From Candidatus Fermentibacterota bacterium (GTDB lineage: Bacteria > Fermentibacterota > Fermentibacteria > Fermentibacterales > Fermentibacteraceae): a stretch of DNA of 64,000 nt. The stretch lies in assembly GCA_002748705.1 (NCBI GenBank), contig PDSZ01000009.1, forward strand, positions 1 to 64,000, written 5' to 3'. The position numbers and the translations under genes were made by a program. Numbering within the stretch: position 1 is the stretch's first letter; every line of letters starts with the position of its first letter. Below are positions 7,291 to 16,189 of the stretch, one piece after another. The notes beneath the pieces are model-generated. The model ran no database searches, was not told the DNA's origin, and was given only the letters and a program-made list of their open reading frames with translations.

Positions 7291-9089
7291 CGCAGATTCT
7301 CCATGATGTATTTTCTTCTGGAAGGGGTATTCTTGCCCATATAGAAACTGAGCATTTCAGACACATCAGAGAGCCTGTCTATACCTACCTTCTGAAGCCT
7401 GATACCCTTCCCGATGAACTGGCCGAATTCCCCGGGACTTATCTCTCCCAGACCTTTGAACCTGGTCACCTCTGCTTTTCTGCCCAGTCTGGCTGAAGCC
7501 TGCTCCTTTTCCTCATCACTGTAGCAGTAAAGAGTTTCCTTCTTGTTCCTTACCCTGAAGAGAGGAGTTTCAAGAATGAAAAGATGGCCGTCCAGAACCA
7601 GGTCTTCAAAGAAATGAAGGAAAAGGGTCATGAGAAGATTCCTTATGTGAAGACCGTCAACATCCGCATCTGTGGCAAGAATGACACTGTTGTATCTGAG
7701 CCCTTCTACACCGCCTTCAATATTAAGGGCACGCATGATGTTGTAGATTTCCTCGTTCTGGTAGACAGTGTCCCTTCTGTGGGAGAAGACATTGAGAGGC
7801 TTTCCCTTAAGGGCATACACCGCCTGGGTCATAACATCCCTGGAGGCAACAAGGCTTCCTGCGGCACTGAGGCCCTCTGTAAGGAAGATTGAGCTTTCCT
7901 CTTCCCGTTTGTGCCCGGAGCCAAGATGTATCTTGCAGTCCTTCAGCTTGGGTATTCTGATGGCAGTCTGTTTTGCTCTGGCTCTGGCCTTCTTCTTCAC
8001 TGTCTGCAGTTCGGTACGGAGTTTCTGATTGGCCTTGACCTTGTTTATAAGCTGATCTGCCAGGGTGGAATCACGATGGAGCATCTGCTCTATCTCCCTC
8101 TGAACCCTGAGTACTATGTCCCGTCTTATGTCGCTGTTTCCCAGCTTGTTTTTGGTCTGGCTCTCAAAGACAGGGTCCTTCAGTTTGATGGAGATTGCAG
8201 CTGTTATTCCATCGCGAACATCGTCTCCGGTGAACTTCTCTGAACTGTAGGCGTTTACCCCCTTGAGAATGCCTTCCTTGAAAGCGGAGAGATGGGAACC
8301 GCCTGCGCTGGTGTACTGACCGTTGGCAAAGGAGAGATATCGTTCTCCATAGGATGAAGTGTGGGTGAAGGCGAACTCAAGAGTCTTCTCACGAAAGTAA
8401 AATATCGGGTAAATGGCTTCTTCACCGGCTTCATGTTCAAGGAGATCCTGAAGCCCGTTCTCTGAGATGAATGTTTTGTCGTTGAACTGTATCTTCAGAC
8501 CGGAATTGAGAAACGCATAGTGCTGAACTCTTTTCTCCAGAAAATCCATTCTGTAGGAGTAATTGCCGAACACCTCTCTGTCAGGCGTAAACTCCACCAG
8601 AGTTCCGTTCCTCTCAGTGGATTCCTCTGTGGTATCCCGGCTCATTACACCTCTGGAAAAAACAATAGTTCTCTTCTGACCATCACGATAGGATGTAACC
8701 TGAAAATGTTCTGAAAGGGCATTAACTGCCTTGGTTCCCACTCCGTTGAGACCGACGCTGAACATGAAGACATCTGTATTGTACTTTGCCCCTGTGTTTA
8801 TCTCGGAAACGCATTCAAGAAGCTTGCCGAGAGGAATGCCTCTGCCGTAGTCCCTGACTGAACAGGTACTGCCGTCAAGCCGAACCCGTATTCTTTTTCC
8901 GTACCCCATTATGAATTCGTCTACAGAATTGTCGATTACTTCCTTGAGAAGAATGTAGATCCCGTCATCCACATTTGAGCCGTCGCCGAGCCTTCCGATG
9001 TACATACCGGTTCTCAGCCTGATGTGCTCAATGGAAGAAAGGGTTTTTATCTTGCTTTCGTCATATACTGCAGCGGTGTTTCCGCTCAT
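7287..9089 (-). CDS. parE: Type IIA DNA topoisomerase subunit B (ParE/GyrB family)
   Basis: A 600-residue ATPase subunit partner of the adjacent ParC. GHKL ATPase residues: E50 and N54 in LLKEVIDNSVDEF, DYGRGIP at 80-86 and GLNGVGTKAVNA at 113-124; the QTK loop is QTKNKLG (311-317). TOPRIM metal residues are E405 and DADVD (474-478). Oddly, the nearly invariant EGDSA motif reads EGLSA here, with leucine 407 in place of aspartate; the catalytic glutamate remains. The rest (TQAVYALKGKPLN) matches the Bacteroidetes-type ParE. ATG at 9089 follows a GGTGG ribosome site. First gene of the operon with parC and the Nudix gene. Confidence 0.92.
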   Translation of the reverse strand: MSGNTAAVYDESKIKTLSSIEHIRLRTGMYIGRLGDGSNVDDGIYILLKEVIDNSVDEFIMGYGKRIRVRLDGSTCSVRDYGRGIPLGKLLECVSEINTGAKYNTDVFMFSVGLNGVGTKAVNALSEHFQVTSYRDGQKRTIVFSRGVMSRDTTEESTERNGTLVEFTPDREVFGNYSYRMDFLEKRVQHYAFLNSGLKIQFNDKTFISENGLQDLLEHEAGEEAIYPIFYFREKTLEFAFTHTSSYGERYLSFANGQYTSAGGSHLSAFKEGILKGVNAYSSEKFTGDDVRDGITAAISIKLKDPVFESQTKNKLGNSDIRRDIVLRVQREIEQMLHRDSTLADQLINKVKANQKLRTELQTVKKKARARAKQTAIRIPKLKDCKIHLGSGHKREEESSIFLTEGLSAAGSLVASRDVMTQAVYALKGKPLNVFSHRRDTVYQNEEIYNIMRALNIEGGVEGLRYNSVILATDADVDGLHIRNLLMTLFLHFFEDLVLDGHLFILETPLFRVRNKKETLYCYSDEEKEQASARLGRKAEVTRFKGLGEISPGEFGQFIGKGIRLQKVGIDRLSDVSEMLSFYMGKNTPSRRKYIMENLR

Positions 9090-9125
9090 TGTACCACCAT
9101 ATCTGGATCGTTGTTGAACTTATTG

Positions 9126-9178
9126 CCCTACATGATGTGCCTGAACCTGTTACGCAGAAGGAGAAGCCACATGTAGGG
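9126..9178. repeat. 9-bp inverted repeat in parE leader
   Basis: CCCTACATG and its exact complement CATGTAGGG are separated by 35 bases in the region between the putative promoter and the parE ribosome site. Either a dyad for a regulator or an RNA stem; the sequence alone does not decide. Confidence 0.3.
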
Positions 9179-9192
9179 GCTCTCAGTAACCT

Positions 9193-9221
9193 ACTATACA
9201 ATACTTTGACTTGTTCAAAAA
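9193..9221 (-). promoter_or_regulatory. Putative promoter of the parE-parC-nudix operon
   Basis: Read on the minus strand, TTTTTG (9216-9221) and TATAGT (9193-9198) are 17 bases apart, about 100 bases before the parE start. A 9-base inverted repeat, CCCTACATG (9126-9134) with CATGTAGGG (9170-9178), lies between this promoter and the gene and could form a leader hairpin or an operator. Confidence 0.35.
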
Positions 9222-9278
9222 GTGGTCTTACAATACTGGACTTTACCGGAAGGTAAAAACCTTCTTTGAGTGAACGGA

Positions 9279-10697
9279 TTAATCTCCCTGCCCGCGAAAT
9301 CCCCGAAGCACCCTTCCAGCCTTTCCAAGTGCCATGCCCGGCTGGGAAAACAGCTCTCCTGCCCAGCGTCGCACATTGCTGAAGGTGGTTATTTTTCTCC
9401 AGCTCCTGTACCGCTCGATCTTGTGCTTCCAGCCTATCACATCATCTACCGACAGGTTAGGCAGCCGCATATTCATCACTTCATGGGCTCGGTTTCTTGC
9501 AGGATCAAGCAGCTCAGGGTTCTCCTCATTCTTCAGATAGCCGTTCTCTCTTGCCCAGTCATGTATGTACCTTCCTGGTATAGCCGTTGAGAAATAAACT
9601 ATGATGTCATCAGGTTTTATCTTTTTAAGAAGTTCATAGGTCTGCCTGAGGTCATCATCGGTTTCCATGGGAAAACCGATCATCAGGTTGGCTGTGGCCT
9701 CCACATCAAATTCGTGACACCATCCAAATGCATCAATGGCCTGTTCCGGCGTGGTTCCCTTCTTGTAGAAATCCAGAATCTTCTGGCTGCCGCTCTCGAC
9801 TCCGAATGAAATACAGTGGCATCCGCTTTCCTTCATCACCCTTATCTTGTCTCTGGTGACTGTATCCACCCTGCTGTTGCAGTGCCACTCCACAGATATT
9901 TCATACTCTCTCAGCAGATCCCTGTATTTCCTGAACCACCTGACAGGATGCATGGTAATGGTATCGTCCTTGAAAAAAATACGCAGGAAGTCGGTTTTTC
10001 GAAGAGCAGCCAGTTCCTTAATTTCCTCAACCACATTCTCAGCAGAACGAAACCGTATGCCACCACCGTAAATCTTGTCGGTGCTGGGTTTGCAGTATAT
10101 GCACTTGAAAGGGCATCCTCTGGTGGTGACCATTCCGAACTCTGCCATACCGTTAGCCAGATACCAGTCATAGTCAACAACATCCCTGGCAGGGAACGGC
10201 AGAACATTAAGATCATGGGGCACAGGTCTTCTGGGATTATGAATAAATGAGCCGTCATCGTTTCTGACAACCAGATTCCTGATTTTACTGTAGTCCTGAC
10301 CTGCCTCAATAGCGTCAGCAAGCTCTACTATTACCTCTTCAGATTCTCCCAGAAGAGCGGCGTCGGCACCTGTGGCCTCCAGGGCCTTCTTTGGAAAAAT
10401 GCTGGGATAAGCACCGCCAACAGTAAAAAGAGCATCTGGCGCAACAGTTCTCAGATGAGCGGTTACCACAGTGGCTCTCTCAAGCTTGGCTGCTGCGGAG
10501 ATGGCAACTGCAACAAGACCGCAGCCCTCCACAAGATGATCCAGCTCATCAATATTCTCACAGGGAGAGTAGTCAACATATACCGGCTGATGGCCTGCTT
10601 CACGAAGCGCGCTTACAAGGTGAAGAACGCCCAGCGGCTCTGCGAGACCGTTGTACTCGAACCATTTGTATCTGGGATAGACAAGTGCTGCCTTCAT
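9279..10697 (-). CDS. B12-binding-domain radical SAM protein
   Basis: A 472-residue cytoplasmic enzyme of the BchE/P-methylase-like group. Residues 1-130 form a cobalamin-binding-type Rossmann domain (VGGAYPSIFP is typical), followed by the radical SAM core with cluster cysteines C195, C199 and C202 in TTRGCPFKCIYC. GVESGSQKILDFYKKG and LMIGFPMETDDDLRQTYEL are conserved radical SAM strands. Such enzymes methylate or rearrange unactivated carbons in lipids, tetrapyrroles or secondary metabolites; the substrate here is unknown. It is monocistronic, facing a divergent methyltransferase gene across a 290-base gap. Confidence 0.9.
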   Translation of the reverse strand: MKAALVYPRYKWFEYNGLAEPLGVLHLVSALREAGHQPVYVDYSPCENIDELDHLVEGCGLVAVAISAAAKLERATVVTAHLRTVAPDALFTVGGAYPSIFPKKALEATGADAALLGESEEVIVELADAIEAGQDYSKIRNLVVRNDDGSFIHNPRRPVPHDLNVLPFPARDVVDYDWYLANGMAEFGMVTTRGCPFKCIYCKPSTDKIYGGGIRFRSAENVVEEIKELAALRKTDFLRIFFKDDTITMHPVRWFRKYRDLLREYEISVEWHCNSRVDTVTRDKIRVMKESGCHCISFGVESGSQKILDFYKKGTTPEQAIDAFGWCHEFDVEATANLMIGFPMETDDDLRQTYELLKKIKPDDIIVYFSTAIPGRYIHDWARENGYLKNEENPELLDPARNRAHEVMNMRLPNLSVDDVIGWKHKIERYRSWRKITTFSNVRRWAGELFSQPGMALGKAGRVLRGFRGQGD

Positions 10698-10988
10698 TGC
10701 TTTCCTCTTCCTGAAGAACAGGAAAATAGCATATTGGTTCCCTTATGTCACAGAGTACTGTTATAACGCTGGAAAAGAGTAAGGCGAATAAAGCCGCCGC
10801 TCTTCATGGCTGCATAGTCTGGTATTACCAAGAAAACACAGGGTCACAAGAGCTGGGTTCAGAAAAATAATAACAGTAAAAAGACTTAACAAAGGGATAT
10901 GTTTTAATCAGCAAGTACTGTCAGAAATCCGCCTATTACAGGCAGAAGTATCTTTCCTTGAGCAAATCTGATTCCGTATATTCTCAGC
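10698..10988. other. Intergenic region without recognisable gene
   Basis: About 290 bases between the divergent radical SAM and methyltransferase genes. It holds the ribosome site of the former (AGGAAGAGGAAAGCA before its ATG) and AT-rich sequence that presumably carries promoters, but I see no convincing consensus, RNA gene or small open frame. Confidence 0.5.
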
Positions 10989-12197
10989 ATGAAGAATGAA
11001 CAGATAAAGGATTACATTGACATTCTGGGAGATGTGGCAGAGGCTTTGCGAAAAGCTGAATATCATTCCACGCAGCACCTTCCCTCTCTCAGACGACCGC
11101 CATGGAGAGCAGTTCAGGAATTGCACAGGCTGGTCTATCTACCGTACAGAGAAGGATTCTGTTTTCATCCCAGCGCTATGCCGGATTTCCTTGCAAGCAG
11201 GTTCCTCTCCGGCAGAGAACCTCTGACAACGGCGTACAGGCTGTTTTTTCTCAACATACCTGTAAATACAGACAAGGCAGAGAAACTCCTGGGAATTGGT
11301 CTGCTGACAAAGCTTCTGGAATCTGCTCTGATCATTGAGGTTTCAGGTGCATTGCAAAGCACTGTAAGGTATGTTCCTTTCAGAAAATACTTCATACTCT
11401 CAGATCCGGATCAGGGAGCGGACAGACTGACAGATTTTTATGTATATGTCGGCGGTGATTCCATGGAGCTTATACGGTTCGTTAACCGCAGACTTAATCC
11501 GGAAGAGAGATTCGGCAAAGGGCTGGATCTGTGTGCAGGCACAGCTGTGCAGTCATACAATCTGGTAGACAGATGCGATACAGTTACCGCTGCTGAGCTG
11601 AACCACAGAGCTGTGAATTTTGCAGAAGTGACTGCAATGATTAACGGAATGGACAGGATAAAAGTCATACAGTCTAACCTATGGGATAGTATAGATGACT
11701 CATTCGATATTATTATTGCCAACCCTCCATACATTCCCATACCTGACAATGAAGTATCCAACAGGAACATCGACGCATACGGCGGCGGTGATTCTGGAAT
11801 GGAAATCCCGCTGCGAATAGTTGAAGGGCTTGGCAGCCACCTGAATCACAACGGTTATTCAGCGATATTGGCCTCTTCTCCTGTTATCAGAGGCAAAGAC
11901 CTTCTGAGAAAGGAACTTGAACCCATTGCAGACAGACACGGGCTTGAGATAGTTCTTCATGGATGGAAGTACACAAATCTGAAGCTGAATATGCAGCTGC
12001 AGACTGAACGGAATATCTCACATTTTGTGTTCTATGTTATCGAATCAAGAAAAACCGGCTCCGGTTCAGTGACTGTAAGACATAAATTCAGAAGAATTCC
12101 TGAACTCATATACACAAGAGCAGAAAAAGCAGCTCTCTTAAAGATCTGTCGGCTTTTTAATACGAAAAGACCTATTCATGTACAGGACCAATACTGA
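10989..12197 (+). CDS. Class I SAM-dependent methyltransferase with NPPY motif
   Basis: A 402-residue protein: an N-terminal helical domain (1-110), a short linker domain, and a SAM-binding methyltransferase domain from about 150. Motif I is LDLCAGTA (179-186), the ribose-binding acidic residue is E203 in AAELN, and motif IV is NPPYIP (245-250), which marks amino-methyltransferases acting on glutamine or adenine nitrogen (PrmC/HemK, RlmG, TrmN6-like). The overall plan resembles stand-alone PrmC-like or 'methyltransferase small domain' proteins rather than restriction enzymes, as no target-recognition domain is seen. The ATG at 10989 has no clear Shine-Dalgarno. Substrate unknown. Confidence 0.8.
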   Translation: MKNEQIKDYIDILGDVAEALRKAEYHSTQHLPSLRRPPWRAVQELHRLVYLPYREGFCFHPSAMPDFLASRFLSGREPLTTAYRLFFLNIPVNTDKAEKLLGIGLLTKLLESALIIEVSGALQSTVRYVPFRKYFILSDPDQGADRLTDFYVYVGGDSMELIRFVNRRLNPEERFGKGLDLCAGTAVQSYNLVDRCDTVTAAELNHRAVNFAEVTAMINGMDRIKVIQSNLWDSIDDSFDIIIANPPYIPIPDNEVSNRNIDAYGGGDSGMEIPLRIVEGLGSHLNHNGYSAILASSPVIRGKDLLRKELEPIADRHGLEIVLHGWKYTNLKLNMQLQTERNISHFVFYVIESRKTGSGSVTVRHKFRRIPELIYTRAEKAALLKICRLFNTKRPIHVQDQY

Positions 12198-12233
12198 CCA
12201 GGGATTTCTGTGTACGGCATTTACAGAATAAAA

Positions 12234-12263
12234 TTGACACACATTGATTATAGGCATTATAGT
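12234..12263 (+). promoter_or_regulatory. Strong sigma70-like promoter
   Basis: A consensus TTGACA (12234-12239) and TATAGT (12258-12263) are 18 bases apart, about 50 bases before the secreted-protein start, which itself follows an AAGGAGG ribosome site six bases upstream. One of the clearest promoters in the window. Confidence 0.6.
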
Positions 12264-12311
12264 GCAATTAATAGAAAGCCATACTGAGTTCTACAGAAAA
12301 GGAGGATTCTG

Positions 12312-14141
12312 ATGTTACATTTCTTTTTGAGCATTCTGATAATACCCTTTCTTCATGGTGGAGATGACGCTCATCCTTTCCCATCCTCTCAACCATTGAT
12401 TTCTCCTGATGCAGATTTTCTTGATATGGTGGATGAATACGAACTTTCAGGAAGTCATCCTCTCCATTTTGGCCCTCAACTGGCTATTGAGAAGGTGTCC
12501 TACCAGCGTACAAACTCATCACAGATATCTGACAATGTCTGGCTGGGAGCTGTAGGACTAGGTGATAACGATATTGCTATCTTTGAGGTGGACTTCACAG
12601 TAAACCCCACTATAACATACCTGGAAACATACAGCTACACCGATAACAACAATGACTATGATTACTTCGTCTTTGACCCTGCATTCATGAAGCTTCAAAT
12701 AAACGGTACCGATGAGTGGTGCCTGGTGGTTCCAATAGTGGAAAGACCTGTATCTTCATCCGGTATTCCGAACGGCGGCGACATAATGATCATCAGGCTG
12801 GAGTCACGAAATGCCGATGACCGGCTTATAACCATAGAAAACACCCTGAATATAAACTCTTACGAACCCGTTGAGGTTTACTGCTGCAAAGAAAACCCTG
12901 ATAACGGAGATTACTTAATAAGCCTTGATGGATCAAAGGGTGGATCAGCGTACAATCTAATCTGCGTTGCCGAATTCCGTACTGCTGATAACCAGTTTTA
13001 TGAAAAGCATACATACACAGTACCGGACCTGTACTTCGCGCACAACAACCACTCTGTTCCAGCAAGAACCTATGAGCATTTTTTCTTTGACACTGCCAAC
13101 GACCTAGCCTATTTCACAAACCATAACTGCGGCGTCTCAATATGGGACTACAGCAACACCACCAGTTCCGAGCTGCCACTTGAAACCAGAATAGCCTCTC
13201 AGCAGGGCGGATGGGGAGGCAGCGAAAACTATGTAGAGGAACTAGGAGATGTCCACAGGGCTGCTGTACTGGAGTGCAACTGTGGCTCGGGCAATGACTC
13301 AAAACTGCTGTTCGTGGCAAATCATACCATGGGCATAATGGTCTGGGATGTCACATCTCCTGAAAACCCTCTATTTGTTTTCCAGTGGGATACTGACACA
13401 AAACCCTATGTATGGTACTCCTGGCGGGGAGCAGGTCGCAATTCAATACCTGGGCTAAAACTGCCCCCATATCCTGCTGCAGTAACTTTCGGTCTGGATG
13501 TCTGTGCTGTAAACGGCAGTACTGACTACATTCATCTGTACTGCGGAGACGGCTGCGATGGTATCAGGACAATCGATTTTAGTCAGTTCTTCTTTCCCTG
13601 GGGAGGTAACTACGGCGAGTTCAGTGCCCTTGATGACAATACTTACAGCTATGGCTCCACTGATCACTGGGCATACGATCTCCGTACATTTCAGCAGGGT
13701 TCATCACTTTATGTACTCACCTCCTGGAGAGAGAAGCCTGATGCCGGTACGAGATACACATCGCTTGAAACAGGCACTATCGCCCTTTCACTTCACAGAG
13801 AGAACACTATTTCACTTCCTGTTACACTTTACAGCGAACAGAGTTCAGTGTTTAGTGACATCCAGAATGAAGTGCATCTGACTGCAGAAAACTATCCCAA
13901 CCCGACCACCGGATCTCAGGTTCTTCTGATATCAAGTAACCATCAGACTTCCTGTACGGTTACAGCTATTGACATGGCTGGAAGAGCGGTGATATCAGAG
14001 GAGATTAAACTTGTTCAGGGAAGCAACTCTGTGCCATGGACAGAGCTGAGCGGCAATGTATTGCCCTCAGGCAACTACCTGTTAAGAGTGGTCTCTTCTG
14101 AGGGGGATGAAATTATTCGGAAAAGCGTAATAATTAACTAG
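12312..14141 (+). CDS. Secreted LVIVD-like propeller protein with C-terminal sorting domain
   Basis: A 609-residue exported protein. The hydrophobic N-terminus (LHFFLSILIIPFLHGG) is a signal peptide. The body has repeated beta-rich units such as NVWLGAVGLGDNDIAIFEVD and LLFVANHTMGIMVWDVTSPE, like LVIVD-repeat/beta-propeller surface proteins. The last ~80 residues (NYPNPTTGSQVLLIS to the end, including AIDMAGRAV and LPSGNYLLRV) form the FlgD-like/type IX-style sorting domain seen in FCB bacteria. It should be secreted and attached to or released from the outer surface. Monocistronic, with its own promoter; function beyond that unknown. Confidence 0.8.
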   Translation: MLHFFLSILIIPFLHGGDDAHPFPSSQPLISPDADFLDMVDEYELSGSHPLHFGPQLAIEKVSYQRTNSSQISDNVWLGAVGLGDNDIAIFEVDFTVNPTITYLETYSYTDNNNDYDYFVFDPAFMKLQINGTDEWCLVVPIVERPVSSSGIPNGGDIMIIRLESRNADDRLITIENTLNINSYEPVEVYCCKENPDNGDYLISLDGSKGGSAYNLICVAEFRTADNQFYEKHTYTVPDLYFAHNNHSVPARTYEHFFFDTANDLAYFTNHNCGVSIWDYSNTTSSELPLETRIASQQGGWGGSENYVEELGDVHRAAVLECNCGSGNDSKLLFVANHTMGIMVWDVTSPENPLFVFQWDTDTKPYVWYSWRGAGRNSIPGLKLPPYPAAVTFGLDVCAVNGSTDYIHLYCGDGCDGIRTIDFSQFFFPWGGNYGEFSALDDNTYSYGSTDHWAYDLRTFQQGSSLYVLTSWREKPDAGTRYTSLETGTIALSLHRENTISLPVTLYSEQSSVFSDIQNEVHLTAENYPNPTTGSQVLLISSNHQTSCTVTAIDMAGRAVISEEIKLVQGSNSVPWTELSGNVLPSGNYLLRVVSSEGDEIIRKSVIIN

Positions 14142-14212
14142 AATCTAATCGAATAAGTTAACACCATGTGCTATATTTGATGAGGATGCAGTATACTCAT
14201 CAATGAGGCTTC

Positions 14213-14759
14213 ATGGCATACAAATCAGCCCCCATAGACCTTTCGGAAGAGAGCAGCACTGGAGTAAAACATCCGCTCCGGCAAGACAGACAACAGCATC
14301 TTTGCACCAGAAGCAGAATTATTCTCATGGCTGCTGATTGGAGCAGGTAAAAATGAGATTGACCGGGTTCTCGGAGTTCGGCCCGGTACTGTCAGCAAGT
14401 GGCGTGTAAGGCTCTTCAGGAACAGCCTGAAAGCTCTTCCTGATTCTCCCATGTCATTCTTGACAACCTGAATACTCACAAGAAGAAAAAAGGTAACTGG
14501 CTGTCACTGCGTTCCAATGTACACTTCCACTTTACACCGTCAAACGCAAGTTGGTTGGCTGAATCAGATAGAGGTATGGTTCAGTATTCTTACGGCAAGA
14601 GTTCTTCGAAATGGCAGCTGAACATCATCACGACAGGTCATAAATGCAATAGAAAAGTTCACGAAGGCCTGCTGTGAGCGCTGCAAGCACTTCAAGTGGA
14701 CCAGGGAGAGGGTACACCAGGCTACCCTCAAACTATGTTACGCTGATTTGTGCACATAG
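14213..14759 (+). pseudogene. Decayed IS630-family transposase
   Basis: Pieces of one transposase appear in order but in different frames. From ATG 14213: MAYKSAPIDLSEESS, then an early stop; a helix-turn-helix segment (IDRVLGVRPGTVSKWRVRLF) about 14351-14415; the catalytic-domain motif HVILDNLNTHK near 14454-14485; then FHFTPSNASWL and, one frame over, NQIEVWFSILTARVL near 14555-14600, which holds the DDE glutamate; a further in-frame stop; and the C-terminal tail ending at TAG 14757-14759. About 150 residues between the HTH and HVILDN are missing, including the first catalytic aspartate. This is typical IS630 architecture and clearly inactive. Its end overlaps the 3' end of the convergent flippase gene. 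Confidence 0.85.
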
Positions 14760-16185
14760 GTACCAGTTTTTGCGGAGGGTTCACAGCAGCGGAAACCCCG
14801 CCGGAAAGCACCCATATTGTCATAAACCCAACCAGTGATACCAATGCGTTCAGCCAGTTATCAAAAGGCTCGAAGAAAGCAGTTAGAGCAAATGGTATAA
14901 TGCTTATAAAAGGCCTTTTCAGACCTGCAGAAAAACCTGTAGGCCCGTATCTCCTTCGTATTCCCAGTGCAAGCCACAGTGTAAGCGTGGAGATAAAGAC
15001 AAACTGCATAACTGCTGCTGCAGGAAGACCGAGAACCTCAAGTGATGCATACAAGCCGGCAAGTTGAAGCAGGAAGGCAGCAAAGGCACCTGGTAGTACG
15101 GATTTCTGCCTTTCCTGGGCCAGAACAGTCGCAAGAAAGATATGAAACCAGTAGGTAACTGGAAGACAGAACATAAGAATACTAAAAGCCCACTGCACAT
15201 GTTCTGAAGACTGTCCTCTGAGGAAACCAGGACCCCAGACTGCATGAAGAAACTGCAAACCCAGAAAGTAGACCGGTATTACCAGAGAGAACGCCCCTGT
15301 GGTAAACACTTCTGTCATCCACTGTATACGCAACCTTACCATTCTCCATGATTTTCTCTGAGCTCTGCACAGATCAGGAAAAAGTGCTCCGGGAAGAAGG
15401 GTTGGGGCAACAAGAAGAACCAGAGGTTCGAAGAGACGGTAACACTGCTGCCAGGCGGCAACAGCAGAATCTGATATGAATGCCTTGACAAGAGTGCTAT
15501 CTATCCTCTGCCCTGCCACAACAAGAAAACCCATGATACTGAGAGGAAGCGAGACTAGCAGAAGTCTTTTTACCTCACGGGACTGGCCTTGAAAAACTGG
15601 CCGAATGCCAATGATTGTAAATGCACCCCAAACACAAAGGATGAGAGGAACAAGCGACCTTGCAGTATAAGTCAGTGCGATCAGTTCGATTCCTGCGCTA
15701 TACCTTCTTACTGCAAAGGCCATCAAAACCGCAAGAAACCCCTGTACCCCTCTGGCAAGACCCTCAAAGTACATTTTTTCCCTTGCTCTGAAGAGGGCAT
15801 AGAAAGTCTCGCAGTAACCGTCAAGAATAAATCCCGGATATACAAGATACAGGAACATGACCTGAGTTTTCTCGTAACCCATAACTGCAATTAATGTGAG
15901 AAGAAGAACTGTGCTGAAAACAGTGAGAATGGTTCTGAGAAGAAGCGCTGTCGAAAGGATTTTCCCATGCTTCTCCTCTGCAGTAAGTCTCCTGGTGGAA
16001 ACCAGAGAAGCACCCATATCAGCAAGAAAGAACAGAATAAGCGATACGGAAGTTGCAAATAACAGTTCTCCGAAGGATCTGTCATCCAGTATTCTGGAAT
16101 AGATCATCAGCGATATGAACAATCCGGCCTTGCCAAGTATCTGCCCTGCGAGCATGTAGATGCTGTTGGCTCTTCTGCCTGCCAT
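14728..16185 (-). CDS. Polysaccharide flippase (MOP/Wzx-like)
   Basis: A 485-residue membrane protein with about 12-14 hydrophobic segments, the N-terminal GRRANSIYMLAGQILGKAG being typical of Wzx/MurJ-like lipid-linked oligosaccharide flippases. It sits four bases after the acyl-CoA synthetase gene, so the two are likely co-transcribed. The last nine residues (MCTNQRNIV) and the stop are read antisense from the tail of an IS630 remnant, so the native C-terminus was probably replaced when the element inserted. The lost part would be cytoplasmic and short, so the protein may still work. It probably flips a surface-glycan precursor across the inner membrane. Confidence 0.82.
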   Translation of the reverse strand: MAGRRANSIYMLAGQILGKAGLFISLMIYSRILDDRSFGELLFATSVSLILFFLADMGASLVSTRRLTAEEKHGKILSTALLLRTILTVFSTVLLLTLIAVMGYEKTQVMFLYLVYPGFILDGYCETFYALFRAREKMYFEGLARGVQGFLAVLMAFAVRRYSAGIELIALTYTARSLVPLILCVWGAFTIIGIRPVFQGQSREVKRLLLVSLPLSIMGFLVVAGQRIDSTLVKAFISDSAVAAWQQCYRLFEPLVLLVAPTLLPGALFPDLCRAQRKSWRMVRLRIQWMTEVFTTGAFSLVIPVYFLGLQFLHAVWGPGFLRGQSSEHVQWAFSILMFCLPVTYWFHIFLATVLAQERQKSVLPGAFAAFLLQLAGLYASLEVLGLPAAAVMQFVFISTLTLWLALGIRRRYGPTGFSAGLKRPFISIIPFALTAFFEPFDNWLNALVSLVGFMTIWVLSGGVSAAVNPPQKLVPMCTNQRNIV

Positions 16186-16189
16186 TATG

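Noticed and set aside
14225..14479. Minus-strand open frame of 84 codons
   Set aside because: Antisense shadow of the IS630 helix-turn-helix region.
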